The notes under the pieces: model-generated
Told to the model about the DNA's origin: nothing
Seen by the model: only the letters and a program-made list of their open reading frames with translations
Database searches by the model: none
In this document: piece by piece, positions 22,607-36,005 of the stretch
Position numbering within the stretch: position 1 is the first letter of the stretch
How the letters are laid out: each line of letters starts with the position of its first letter
Made by a program: the position numbers and the translations under genes
Source of the DNA: Chondrosia reniformis
Lineage: Eukaryota; Porifera; Demospongiae; Chondrillida; Chondrillidae
DNA length: 64,000 bases
Direction of reading: 5' to 3'
Assembly (NCBI GenBank): GCA_947172415.1
Contig: OX359200.1
Location: 5,334,501 to 5,398,500 of the forward strand

Positions 22607-25600
22607 ATGGCGCTCGTATCTGGCTGGATTTCTCTTCTCACTTTGTTTGCTCTTTATGCTGTGATTGGTAAGCATATAACTAAATCGGCACATGCATGTA
22701 TAGAGAGTTGAATTATATTAATAAGTAGATTAGCTATCTTAAAAATCGTATAAAAACATTGCAACGAACCTATATTATATCGCTCGTGCATGGTCACGTG
22801 CCACATATATAAGTTTTACTTCTATAACGTAACGGGTTACATTCTGGGAAGAAAAGTCACTGCATGGCAAAGAAATGTTTTGGTGTTTTAAGCAATTTTT
22901 AGTCATAACAGCGTGCAAGAACAAACAATCTCATAAACATGAAATCTCATGCTTATTTGAACAATAATGCACAGTACATGTTCATTATATAATACATAAA
23001 ATCAATACCATAAAGGCTCCAATTAAGTTGGTAGATTGGTTTGAGGTCAGTTTCGCTCATATTTCGCATGTCGAAATAATAAATATTGTAAGTTTCGCCT
23101 CATATAATATTTTACGCCACATCCATGCATAGCTACATCTCTTTGAATTGAGTCTATGAAAGGTCACCATTTTAAAATACTGCACAACTAGCTTTTTGAC
23201 AGCTTCGATTTCTGTTACAGAAAAAATGTGTTATTCCATACTTGTGAAACTACATATCTTGAAATGGGTTCACCACTTATCATACATATACGCCTTGGAA
23301 TAGGGGTTTACCGTTTCCCCGAAGGCCTTGAATGGGTTCAGTGTTTCCTTTTTGTTATTATATACGGCTTGAATGAGTTCACAATATCCTATAAAAGTTG
23401 ATATGTATTAACATACATAATTGAAAGGCTTGAAATATAGTTTATTTTACGAAATTGCAACATATATGTATATACATGTTGTATAATTATGATAATGATT
23501 ATGATTGATTCTTATATTGTTTACAGTACAAGTAACTGCATCTGATGCAACTACTATTGTAGTGGGGAGAGCTACTAATTCAACTACTACAATCACTGTA
23601 ACACCTACCATTGGTCAATCAGTAGAGCTGCAGTGTGTTAGGCGTGCAGGATATAAACAGTGGTACACAACAGGAAGTGCAGTAACACCCACTCCTAATG
23701 AAATAAGTACAAGTGCTGGACCTACTAGGATATTGGCCTTCTCTTCATTCACTCCAAGTCATGCTGGAACATACACTTGTTTGGTATCTTCTCCTGGTGA
23801 TACTCAGACAAAAACAACATACCCTGTGGTACTTGGTGAGTCTATATGGTAATCATTCCTATGGTTTAATGTACGTACGTACATACATCCATTGATTTTA
23901 GATTGCTACTGTATGTACAAGTTAATTGTCATATTTTAAACATTCAGACAAATATATACTTTAATATGTTGAGATATTTCCAAATGAAATTTGTTACATT
24001 AAACTACCACTAATTATCTGTTACAGTGGAATCGGACTATGTACATACAATCAACAATTAATGGATCAGTTATCTAAAAGCTTGCAAAATTGAGCATGCA
24101 TTAGCTCTACTGTAAATAATTTACTCTACTTGTTTGTACGTATATCATATAAAAATGTACATTAGTCATCTGTCCATACTTCAACTAACTGGACTGTCAC
24201 TTCAATATGAGTATCTATAACCGTTAACATACGTAGGTACCCACATATTTATTGACCTAGTTAATTTGGCACAAGTATTCATTGCGGATATGCATGCATC
24301 AATGTCCTGTACAACTTACAGATTATTGACCTAATGTGGCTAGCATTTAAATTACTCTACTGGATTGTTTTGATGTGTAAGATTCAGTTACACTGGTTGT
24401 TAAGGGTATTTTAACATGTTTTAACAACATTTTAGTTTTTATCAGAACTGTTTATAAAATGTCTGTTAACTTTATAAATTCTGTAGTTAATCCATCAGCA
24501 ACTAACACCTTAACAGTTGGTAGGACTGATGATCCAACTACTACTGTCATTATAACACCTACCCTCAGTCAACCTGTAAAGTTGGAATGTGACAGACAGA
24601 CTACAGTGAAGAACTGGTACACTGATGGAACTGTAGTAACCACCACTCCTGGAGAACTTGCTACTAGAGCTGGACGAGTTAGAACACTATCTATTTCATC
24701 ATTCAGTCCATCTCATGCAAGAGGATACACATGTACTGTGAATGGAGGTACATCTACTGCTTATCCTGTTTTACTAGGTAAGTGAGGCAATAATCAGAGC
24801 CACTACTAGCCACTCAAACGTCCATCGTATGCCATACTGATGAGTCCTAATAAGGATAAAATAGCTGTCTATGGCTCGACCATCTTTTTGAGTGGCTAGG
24901 GGGAGACTTTGGTTCCCATCCAGCAAACTTCGGTTCTGCCCATTAGCTCATTGTGCTCCTCAGGGGACATGAGTGGGCAGGGGTAATATCCATAGTTCAA
25001 TGATGATACGTATATCAATGCTTTAAGATTGGCTTTAGATCTTATGCGTCACCCCAGAATAAGAGATATTCTGAGGTATAATGTATATATATTAACTTTT
25101 AATTATTATATTATAATTTTGAAGTGTGTCTGGATGAGCATATTAACATTTTCTGTACATATATATGTTTAAGATATTAAATACAGCCTCAATTATTTAA
25201 TTTACAAGAGAATATATAGCAATAAGGCCTGCATGGGGTTTATGCACAAAGGCTGTAATGTGACTAATAGAATAGAAGAAGAACATGTGGTTTTATGGAT
25301 CTTGGATGACTAATTTGAAGTATATAGCAATTAATGGTTGTAATTTAACAGAGATTTTGCAGGATCTTCCAACCAATTGATATACGTTGGTCAATTGGTT
25401 GGTTATGTGCAATATCTCTAGTAAGTGATTAATCTCCCTTCAACACATTCTATAGGCCATGCAATATATACCTCCTGTTTATATTATATAGTGTTTTATG
25501 GATACTGCAACTTTTGCAATGTTTGAACATTCATTTGCATTGTAATAATAAGATCTAGATAGAGTGCATGTATACTGTACGGGAGTTTCACAAGGCTATA

Positions 25601-28600
25601 TATGTACATGCGAATATAGATACGTACGTATAATGACATGAATAATCTAAATACATTTTCATACATAGGCTATGCCTACTCTGTAATAAATTAAAAGTAT
25701 ATGAATACATATGTAACTAAATCTGGTGAGGGCTTGGAATGAGGATACAGGAGTCTTCTCTTTCTTCTTTCCACTGGGCCAGACAGCTGTTTTTGGGAAT
25801 TCCACCCTTCTTCATTTACTCTATCCTTTTTGATCTTTTGTGAATCCTTGGCTCATGCAATGTATAGAAATTTTATGCATAATCAATCAAGTGATCATGA
25901 CCCCGAGTTTTAGAATTCCATTGCTGATTTACATTCACATAATGGCAACAGTACATTTGTATTGACAAAGTGAAAATTATTGATACACTTACTTATATCC
26001 ATTGATATGGTTTGTGAGAATGTATGATAAAAAGTGTGAATTGTAGAATCTTTACTATATTATTAATACTGTTAATTGCTATCATTTCATTGTCACAGAA
26101 ACTCCACCTACAGTACCTGTATTACCTCCACCATCTCAAGTCCAAGGTGTAATGGTAACTCGAAGTGGAACATCATTGACTGTTTCATGGACTGCAGTTA
26201 CTGTAACTGATCCAAAGTATAAGCTATTATATGTAGTTAGATATTCAACTGATAGAGGTAATGAAACAGATCCACCATCTGATGCTATGAAGAGATCAGG
26301 AATCAGTGCTAGATCAACTACACTGACTGGACTTCAATTAGATACCATCTACTATGTTTGGGTAGCAGCTGAAATACTTGGTGCTGGAGTGCAAGGACCT
26401 TACAGTACTAGGGTATTTAATAAAGGTTACTTGATTGTTCATTGTATTGTAGCTGTGTAACAACTGCACATCTATATATAATGACTACTTTACCAACATG
26501 TTAACAAAACATTTTTGCTATTATTATGCCATTCCTTTTTAGTGTAAATAATAATGTATACAGATAATTTATATATCATACTTATATACTGTATATCTAC
26601 ATACGTACATATAGTATGTATGTATTATTATGTATCTATAAATGTTAATATATATATATATATATATATAAACTCCTCCTGCTGCATGAAGAGTACAGAA
26701 AAATTCCCTAATCTTTATAGTCCCATCTAAAGTTACTGGAGTGTCGGTGTCCCCGATTGTGACATCAAATCAACCATCACTTCATGTCACATGGTCAGCT
26801 CCTTTAAGTGATCATATCATACTACACTATCAAGTAGACTATAGAGTGGATACCTCTGGTAGTTGGAGCACATGGAGTCCAAATCCTACATCTACTTCAG
26901 TGACACTGACTGGTCTTCAAAGAGGAACTACCTATCAAGTGAGAGTGAGAGCTGTGTCTGATCTTGGAAGTGGAGCATGGAGTGTTGTAGTTAGTAGTTC
27001 TACTTATGATGGTAAATTACTAAGCATTGGACAGCTAATCTTGATATATACTGCTTTGTATGTAAATATTACAAGTTTATTCATACGTATATATAGTGTT
27101 GATAAAATAGTATCTGTTTCCAAGCATAATTAATTAATTAAAAGGTGCAGTATTGCAATTGTGTACTAACATGCTGTAAAAGACTCTATTTCTTCTGTGG
27201 TGTTTGATATCACCGTCTGCTTAAAACTCTACCTTGCATATACAGTACTTAGATATTTAGATTGTAGTTTAATTAATAGTTTAATATATGTAGACGTTCA
27301 TGTCCTGGATTGTATATAGACCTGCATAATAATATTAATTTATGTTGCCCAGTTCCAGGTGCTCCCACTAACCTCATGATATCTTCTCCATCTGGATCAT
27401 GTGACCAACTGATGATTACATGGACAGCACCATCTAACACTGGAGGACTACCAGTCAAGTATAAAGTGTATAGAAATGGTACATTAATACATCAAATGAT
27501 AACTACAGCTACTACTACATGGAGTGGTCTAACAGCTAACATGCAGTACACAGTGAGAGTAGTAACTTTCAATGAACTGGGAGATGGAGGAGAAGTGACA
27601 GGAACAAGAAGAACAAGACCTCAATGTAAATATTAAATAACACTATATACTAATGTGTTTTAGCAATTCTCAATTGTCAATTGAGCTTGAGGTTATATAT
27701 ACATGGCTCAATAGATACTTCATACATGAGACATTTTTACTATGTATACAACTATTACAGTGTTACTTCTTCTCTATAATATACATGCTCTCATGTATAT
27801 AGCTCCTTCAATATCTTCACTGTCAGCCAGTTCTTCAACACAACTCATCATCACACTCACTGCACCAGCTAGATCATTGTCTCTTACTTACGAATGTATT
27901 ATATCTACAACTAAGAGTGGTCTGTCTCCAAAGACTGTAACTGATACAGTGTTACAGTATACAGTGAATGGTTTAAGTCCTTATGTTACTTACACTGTTG
28001 AATGTACATCTTCAAATGGTGAAGATTCTTGTAATTCTAATATGAACACTATAAGAATGCCTTCAGATGGTGAGTGAATATGCAAGGATATGGTTCATTG
28101 TATATGATGAGAACACCACCGAACTACCGTATATAATATACCATTTCATATTCAGATACGTACTATACCTTTTCTTAGTTCCCAGTGGACCTCCACTTAA
28201 CCTTAATGTAAGATTAATGTCGGATACTTCTGTCATCCTAACTTGGGAACAACCAGCGCAAAAACACAGAAATGGTGAAATTACTGGATATGTAATAAGA
28301 TATAAAGGAACTACAGTCTCAAGTAATGAAGAAATGATAACAGTTGGGAGAGGTGTTACTGAACTGGAACTGAATGACCTGATTACTGGTGAAAGTTACC
28401 ATTTCAGTATTGCTGCCCAGACAATAAATGGAACAGGACCATATGATAATGTAACAATTGTAATTGAAGGATGTAAGTCTACTTTGAAGTAAAAGTGATA
28501 ATATTAGGCCATTAGCTTGTTAGCTGTTGCTACTTGTTTATATATACATATGTACGTATGTATATATGCTCTATACGTCTTGAATATTATACATGTACGT

Positions 28601-31065
28601 ATATATAGTGCCTGGTCCAGTTTTAAACTTAAGAAGTCGTCCTACTGATGTTACTTTTGAGTGGGATCCACCAGTTCCAACAGGAAAGCATGGACAGATT
28701 GTTAGTTATACAGTTGTTTACGGAGAACTGGGTGTGGATGGTACTAGAGTTTCTCTAACTAATGATACCACCAGTTATACCATAAGTCTTACAGGTGAGA
28801 ATTATATGCATATGGACTCTATCATATTCTTCATAAATCCTTTATAATAATTATTATTATAGTCTATTACTATTAAATCTAACATTTTATAATAGCACGC
28901 AATTCTATGGAATCATAGGTAGGAGTAAGACAGTTCTATAATACCGTACATATAGCTGGAAATGTTGCATTTGGTAGATTGTTCTTATATATATATCAAT
29001 AATTTGCTATATAGGTGAAAGGGTACCATACTACATCAATATATCAGCTAGCACAGCTGGTGGAAGAGGAGAGGAGAAACAAGTTGTTTACTTGTTAAAT
29101 GTTATAGGTATACCATTTATACGTACAACTAGATTAATATATATATCACACCATTTGTATATATACATAGATAGATTATATATAGGTATATTATAGCAAC
29201 ACTCATGTATACTGCTACGTATATAATTTTTATCTAAATAATACATTTTGTAAATTTTACCAATACACACTCTTTAGATCTTTCTACAACTATTAATACA
29301 TCTACAGTCAAGACTGTATGGAGTGGTAACTCACTCACTATCAGTTGGGAACCACTAACTCTACAAGCAAGAGGATTTCCAGTGTACTATATATACCTCA
29401 ATGATAGTAGTGGACCTGTTAAGAGAGAAATAGAACCAACAGCTATCACTACAGAGTCAAGTATAGTGATTGGTGGTTTGGACTCCTCTCAGATGTACAC
29501 ATTAGCTATAGCAGTTGCTACTAATGAAGGGAAGTTGGTGGGCAGAGTGAGTGAAGCAGGTAAATGTATACAAACTGTATTTAGAGCAGTCAAACTGTTG
29601 AATAAGGGATTATCCATATATACCACCTAATACATATCAATTATGTAGTACTGTATATACGTATATATTAAGAAATGGCTATAGAATGTATACTTTATAT
29701 TAATGATTATTATTATTCATAAATATAATTTCTATCTTATAGTATGATGCCCCCATGTATGTATGTATTAAATGGGTGGTATTGTAGATTCATCTATATA
29801 CTAAACAGCTATCCTTATGGTGGTTAATTATTGAGCATGCTGTAGTTTTATGAAACAAGAATTTCAAGACATTTCAGTCCCCTGACCTTCATCAGTTGAG
29901 ATGACACAATAGGTTATATCCAAAGTATATAAACATTGTGGTAGCGGCGTGAAGTTGTGACATAGAGTAATATAAAATATGGTGCAATAGTTCTAAAAAT
30001 AGTTCTAAAATAATTGGTTGTGGAGAAAAGGAAATTAATAAATAAATAATGTAGGGTCGTTATGTTAATGGGGGAGGGGGGTTAATGACCTTGTATATAC
30101 CAGACATGGTTCAAGGTAAGTCCTCTGTCCAGGTTGGCAGTATTGTGGTGACCTTGAATCTGGATAGCTTCTAGGATCTTTCTCCTTCCTTGGTGGCTCT
30201 CAATCTTCACCACGGTTGCTCCATCCCAGTTAACTTGGTGGCCTTCATCTATCCTTATATACATACATATATATACACATTGCTGATGAAGATTTCCGGG
30301 TCGAAATGTCCAAATCTGTCAAAATATGTGTTGCTGATGCTCAAAAATAATTGATTGCCATAATGATCACAACTATTACTTCATACACATGAATGTACAT
30401 ATATATGAAATATACATCTGTATACATGTAGCCACATATTGTACATATATATATAAACATACCATTAGTGGTGATATCAAGTCAACCAGTCAGAGCTCAA
30501 GAAGGCAAAGGCAATCCTCCATGTGCTGTATATATTGTTTGCGGTCTCTTTGGAGGAGTAGCTATTGGAGCTGTAACCACGGTGATTATGTACAAGATAA
30601 TATGTGGAGTGCCCAACAGGTATACTTGTAGGAAAAGAAGACCAACTGATAAAAAGAGAAAAACCACACAAACTGAAATGTATGAGAATGTTATTAAATT
30701 ACACAATACATTAAAATCCAAAAATTATTTTAATTACCCAATTATCTATAACTTGTATGTATACATATACCTACAAATTAGAATAGCCAAACAAAAAGGT
30801 ATAACCTTATACCTTATGTGAAGCATTGAATATACGTATGTATATATTATGATGAATGTGCATGGAAGCAAAGTTATTGTATATACAGTGCAAGTTACAA
30901 TACTAAGGTAATCTAATCTAATATATATATGTAAACAAATTCTTCTCATGCAGGGATGAATTTAAGGTGAATTGTGATCCTGACTATGCAGTTCCAGATA
31001 TGCCAATGGATAAGAATCCAGCTTATGTTGCAGTCAAGCATTATGACACAGTTGGAGAATCATGA
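22607..31065 (+). CDS. Ig-FN3 transmembrane receptor, copy 1
   Basis: Thirteen exons join in frame to 978 residues: 22607-22667, 23527-23835, 24487-24777, 26099-26425, 26721-27011, 27353-27625, 27803-28069, 28179-28472, 28609-28794, 29015-29107, 29278-29559, 30469-30619 and 30954-31065. Exon 1 is a signal peptide (MALVSGWISLLTLFALYAVI). Exons 2 and 3 are one Ig domain each, with the Cys, Trp and YTC marks. Exons 4-8, 9+10 and 11 give seven FN3 domains. Exon 12 holds the membrane helix AVYIVCGLFGGVAIGAVTTV, with a glycine-zipper pattern. The tail ends NPAYVAVKHYDTVGES. NPxY is a PTB/endocytosis motif in other receptors. All introns but the last are phase 1, as in shuffled extracellular modules. 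I know no named orthologue; adhesion or self/non-self recognition is plausible but inferred. Confidence 0.85.
24806..24899 (+). ncRNA. Hammerhead ribozyme, inactivated copy
   Basis: The core is at 24831-24875: stem I GCCATA/TATGGC, CTGATGA, stem II GTCC/GGAT, then AAAA where GAAA is required, then a short stem III and GTC. The G12-to-A change should abolish catalysis. A 13-bp inverted repeat (ctagccactcaaa/tttgagtggctag) encloses it. It lies in intron 3 of receptor 1 and pairs with the intact copy at 42968. Confidence 0.75.
25638..25860 (+). mobile_element. Degraded hammerhead-repeat copy
   Basis: Recognisable by catgaataatctaaatac, ggctatgcctactctgtaat and ccactgggccagacagctgt. The CTGATGA box is lost (the site reads cttcttcattta) and GAAA is AAAA, so the ribozyme is dead. 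It is in intron 3 of receptor 1, with a duplicate at 43797. Confidence 0.55.
29868..30320 (-). mobile_element. Penelope-like element remnant with hammerhead-like motifs
   Basis: The minus strand at 30264-30082 encodes a 60-residue piece with NWDGA, RRKILEAIQIQ and NTANLDRGLTL. This is the pattern at the end of the GIY-YIG endonuclease of Penelope-like retroelements (R..I.EAI, N.D.G). Downstream on the same strand, 29900-29868 has CTGATGA followed by a possible stem and GAAATGTC. On the opposite strand, 30284-30310 has CTGATGA, a weak stem and GAAATGTCC. The catalytic and reverse transcriptase regions are gone. It lies in intron 11 of receptor 1. Confidence 0.6.
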
Positions 31066-31996
31066 ATCTAATTTATGATTTCACAGTGGCAAGTGTCACA
31101 GTGAATATATGAACAATTAGTTGTAAGATTTGTATGGCTTTAGGACTAGTATATAAACTGATGTGTGATGTGTGAACACTAATATAATGTATGAAAATAT
31201 TCAGTTTGTGTACAAATTATACGGTAGCTTGGAATATACGTATAATGGGTTGCAATTATTGTTTTCGTATCATTTATAAATAACTGGATCTGCTAACTTA
31301 TTATGATCCTAACTCATACGTAAACAACATCTACTCGTTACAAGAAAAACACGAACCATGTTTACATGCAGAGATGGCAAAGTTGTCAGGAGACAGTGTA
31401 TACAAGTATATATAAAAAGCAAATGGATTCCTAGCTATGGCAATAGCTATAGACATGCAAGACACAAGTCCACTGATTCTCAGATTATGAATGTACGTAC
31501 TTAATTCATCGATCCAACTTTAGATAATCCTTTAAGCACTCTATTGTTATACATATACCGTATATATAGCGGGATATTTTCACAGATGGGATGTGAATCT
31601 TTGAAAAGTCCTCAGAAAAAATGTTCACTATTCTTATATTAATAGAATAAGGATTCCTTATTCTTATATTGTTATAATTATTTTTACAAAGCACGTGAAA
31701 CTTGAACGTACATATATATAAAAAAGGCAGTGGTTAGAGTACCAATACCGGTAACGGAACGTATTGCGCATGCGTTACTCGTACACAAAAGTGAGCTACT
31801 AAAGTGTATACAAAAGTGGTTAAGCACCGTCAAGAATTATATTACATTTATATATATAAATATAAGTATAATGGTACATCGATAAGCACCAGCTTACAAA
31901 CTCCGTACACATAGCTGTGTTAAAGTAGCTGTAATAAAACAATACATATACGTTATAGAAAACCTTATTAGCTAGGCGAATGGCAAAAGGGAAAGG
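31066..31996. other. 3' flank of receptor 1
   Basis: No gene seen. The sequence is AT-rich and nearly identical to 49188-50033. Near 31799-31840 and 31886 there are taagcacc/ggtgctta fragments related to the satellite and foldback elements that follow. Confidence 0.4.
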
Positions 31997-32375
31997 AACT
32001 GACAGTTAAGGGGGTCCAGGTGTCTGCCAACTGTCCTACACACATCTTATAAGCTTGCCGGTGCTTAAGTCACTTTTTGCTCTAAGCACTGGCAAGCCCC
32101 AAACTGACAGTTAAGGGGGTCCAGGTGTCTGCCAATTGTCCTACGCCCATCTTATAAACTTGCCGGTGCTTAAGTCACTTTTTGCTCTAAGCACCGGCAA
32201 GCCCCAAACTGACAGTTAAGGGGGTGCAGTATCTGCCATGCAACTGTCCTACACCCATCTTATAAGCTTGCCGGTGCTTAAGTCACTTTTTGCTTTAAGT
32301 ACCAGCAAGCCCCAAACTGACAGTTAAAGGGGTCCAGGTGTCTGCCAATTGTCCTACACCCATCTTATAAGCCTC
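31997..32375. repeat. 105-bp hairpin satellite, copy 1
   Basis: About 3.6 head-to-tail units begin near 31997, 32102, 32208 and 32313. Each contains aactgacagttaagggggtc and a hairpin with arms cttgccggtgctta/taagcaccggcaag. Arm changes are often matched on the other arm (ggtgctta with either cactggcaag or caccggcaag). The last unit is cut by the copy 1 deletion. It lies between the convergent 3' ends of the receptor and BLM. Confidence 0.85.
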
Positions 32376-33682
32376 AATTGAGGAGGTATATATTCTATCG
32401 TTCAAGAAGTATCTAGTAAAAAAAGCTCTGGGAACCCATGAGTATCCAAACACGCTTGGGTCGTTTTTTTCTCGTGATATGTAAAATATATTGTTTGTGA
32501 ACTTTTTCCCTTTTTTAAACATTAGATATTTATATATATATATAGAATTGTCAAATGAAAATGATCATTTTCAATGGCTGCATTATATTTGTAAATTACA
32601 CTGTTAAGACATTATCAATGAAAGATACATACTTTATGCAAGGAGGGAAAAGAAAGAATAGAAATAGAGGCGATATACACAGTGAATATAAATTACACGT
32701 GCTCATACAGCACAGGTGATCACACAAAATGTCTTAGTTTCTGTTGACTGTTTATCAAGTACAAAAAGTCACTGATGTAATTATTATTAAAATATAAGTA
32801 TAAAGACTTTCACAGTATTAAAGAGTTGACATACATAGAAATATAATGTTATCTTTTTCCACTTTTGAATTTCTTGGACGCTGGATTGGCAAAACTAGGA
32901 TATCTCTTGGCAGATGTGTTGTATGAATCCACTTTATCATTGGAGTGGTTAGTGTTTGTTAAAAAGTCATTATACTCAGGGTTAGTGCTATTCATGCTCT
33001 TCTGTCTCATAAAGTGCTTCAAAAACTTCAGAAATCTCTCCCCCGATGATGCATGCCACTTATTCTCAGTCACACCGGTAATTTTTAAAAAGGCTTCCTT
33101 GGTTGTGGGTAGTTGCTGAGCCATTTCTTGAAGTGCAGCTGTAGTAAACAAGGCTTCAACAGACAACTTCTTTTCTTTGGCAATCACTCTTCTCAGAGCC
33201 AACAAACTGTTGTAGCACTCATCTAGTATGGGATCCAACAGAATCCCCATTGGCTGTTTAGATTTAGCAGTAGCACTAGAACCAATCTTGATATGGAATT
33301 TGATCCTGCCGGCTACTCCTCTAAGAAGATCTTGTCCAAGAGTACCTAGGATAACATAAGATACTGCGTTGTCATGGTTTCCGATTTGAATATCTTCAGA
33401 CAGATAGTCCTGAGTGATAAGAAGGTGCATTAGCCTCTCCAGGTCTGTCCTTGAGTAAGCAGATCCAGCACTATACAGAGGCAGTACATGGTGCCCAGAC
33501 TGTTTTATTTTACTAGAGGCAGATCCCCTTAACAAATCCAAATAGTGTTGAATGGTGAAGCGAGAAAATTTATGACAGGATACCTAAATATATTGAGGAA
33601 AAGATGTGTGTATAAGGATAATATACGTATGTATGAAAATTAGCACACATACGTACGTACATATGCATATATTCGTAACTAC

Positions 33683-33765
33683 AGTTAAAACTCATTAAGA
33701 CGAACTTTAAGGGACCATAAAAGTTGGTTTCTCTTATCAGTTGTTCTCCTTAACAGAAACTATAA
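33683..33765. mobile_element. Tc1/mariner-type terminal fragment
   Basis: The stretch acagttaaaactcattaaga onward, with a gggaccataaaagttgg core, resembles ends of non-autonomous pogo/Tc1-mariner elements. It is in the last BLM intron and is repeated at about 55628-55710. Confidence 0.4.
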
Positions 33766-34250
33766 ATTAATTTCATCACCCACAAATCAATTAAATTCAT
33801 GCCATACGAATACTTGTAATGCTAATAAAGAGTACAAAGAGGTAAACTACGTACGTAATTAAATCCCTATTCTATTACATAATTAAAAGTTCAGTAAGTT
33901 CAGTTTGGTGATTGTAGACAATGTAAACTTAGTTATACCAAGAAAGAGTGCTATTTGTTGCCGTTGCCATGTTTGTAAACATTTGTAATCAATTTCTCGA
34001 TTTTGTTCTTGAAAGTTTACGCTAAATCTACTTAACTAACAAAGGCATTATTGTTGTCTTATATTCCATTGCCATGGCCTTCAGGCAACCCATAAATGAT
34101 ATAATATGGTTAATAAAGAGAAAAAATGCATTAGATTTGTAACAAAAATGAACGTGTAAGAGTTAAAAGATATATACAGAAAGTATACAAAACTCTTACA
34201 CATTGTTTATACAGTGGTATACCCTCCTTAATGTATGCATACATATACGT

Positions 34251-34335
34251 ACATAGTTGCTCAAAGCTTTCAGGTTTAGTTCCCTATAGGGTTATTTACA
34301 GAGTAGGCATAGCATGTAGGAAAATGGTGTACTAT
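34251..34335 (-). mobile_element. Partial hammerhead-repeat copy beside BLM donor
   Basis: The complement carries the cctacatgctatgcctactc end of the repeat family and stops before the ribozyme. It lies within about 30 bp of the splice donor of the BLM exon ending at 34363. The same fragment is at about 56170-56250. Confidence 0.5.
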
Positions 34336-36005
34336 ATTTTTCATAAGTACATACGTATGTACCTGCTGGACACTTTGAACAATTATCTGTGCTAAGTCAG
34401 TTGCATCTACTTCAGTGTAGGGCTGTTTACTGTCACAGTTGTCACACACTGCTCCTGGGTAGGACTTACACTGAGAAGAGTCAAACCGCTCTGCAAAGTA
34501 TCCTAGAACTTGTGCACGTCTACAATCAACCTGATTCTCTGCATATTGCACCATACGGTAGAGATTGTCAATATGCACCTTTTGCTGCTCTGGGGAACCC
34601 TCCGACATGATCATCCTCCTGATCCTTGCTACGTCACTGTAATGATAAAACAGCACACAATCTGCTAGTAAGCCATCTCTACCAGCACGGCCTGACTCCT
34701 GGTAGTAGCCTTCAACAGACTTGGGCAACGAGTGGTGTATCACAAATCGAACATCTGGCTTATCAATGCCCATTCCAAAAGCAATAGTTGCACACATAAC
34801 CTAGAGATGAGAGGGATTGGCTGAATACACTCTAAGTGCAAAAGCATTAGTACACACTCCTGAGGTCCATAAGTACGTACGTACATACAGGAAGTTAAGA
34901 AAGTCAGATACACAAATGTAGACAAGTCAAGGCTGCATGCAGAACTTGGGGCCAGAGGGGGCAAAATGAAAATTTTCCAAAATTTGGGGGGGGGGGGGAC
35001 AATAGTATGAGAGTGTCGAAGCAGTTTACATTAACTTCCCTAAAGTCTAGGGGGAATGCCCCTATGCAGCCCCACTTCAAGTCATATTGCAGTGGTTATT
35101 GGATTTATAAAATTAGTAAAACATCTTTTTGGCATTCCCTAGACTTTCAAGATTAACACAATAATAAATGATTATTTTCCTTTTACATACTGGTAACTTT
35201 AGCAAACTAGACTGGCTGTACTTCACACATACACAAGCAACTACATACGTATTTGATCTGTTAATTAACCATGACTTACGTATAATTACATATGTATGAA
35301 CCACTACAAATTGTATTATTTAATGTTAACACACACAACAAGCACCTTGCAACTGTCATCAGTCACCCATTTTGTTTGCACTTCAGATCTCTCAGTGTCA
35401 GTCATTCCACCATGGTAGGCACTAGCTTGAATGCCATTTTGAAAAAGAGCATCAGCCATGACTTCACAGTCTCGCCTACGGTACATTAAAATACAACAGA
35501 AAAGAAATTGTGGTTGTACGTACATATACGTACATCATAATATCCCAGTATTCCTCCTGAGCTACGTACGTACGTATATAGTGGTTCTGGAGATCCATCG
35601 CTCCAAGGCTTTAAAGTAAAATCTATATTGTTAAATGTTTAAGGCAGAATAGTGTGACTACGTACGTATGTACATACAATATAAGGTTCCCATTAAAAAA
35701 TAAGAGAAAGTGGGAAAGTAGAAATTTTAAGAATGGTAATAGAAACCTTTTTAAAACAAAACACTGTAGAAATACTATGTTGCAAATAGCAAGCACTCGT
35801 ATGCCTTCTTTTGGACATACGTAGGACATGCATACCTTACATTGAGTGAATTACCTTGACAAGCAATAAACAATGCCACAAGTCCCACGGTATTGCTCCA
35901 TGATGATTCCTGCCACATCAGCCACTATACTTCTCGGCTTCTTGGGTATCACCACATACTTCAAGTTGGAACGATTAAAGCTTTGTTGGAACCTTCAGAG
36001 TTCAA

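Larger units (their letters stand above)
32849..35992 (-). pseudogene. BLM: BLM helicase, 5'-truncated duplicate
   Basis: It holds the last four exons of the complete gene at 54767-61829: 35855-35992, 35346-35475, 34363-34800 and 32849-33583. It encodes the second RecA domain with [16 protein letters not shown] and [12 protein letters not shown], the zinc-binding Cys set, the RQC region and the HRDC domain. The ATP-binding lobe, DEAH box and N-terminus are missing, because the duplication junction falls 16 bp upstream of the first retained splice acceptor. No stop codon or frameshift is visible in the retained exons and splice sites are kept. Without a promoter or helicase lobe 1, it cannot make an active helicase. 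A fragment could be expressed if a new promoter exists. Confidence 0.85.

Noticed and set aside
31997..32375. CRISPR-like array
   Set aside because: Regular spacing comes from whole 105-bp units; the spacers are the same sequence each time, so this is a satellite in a eukaryotic genome.
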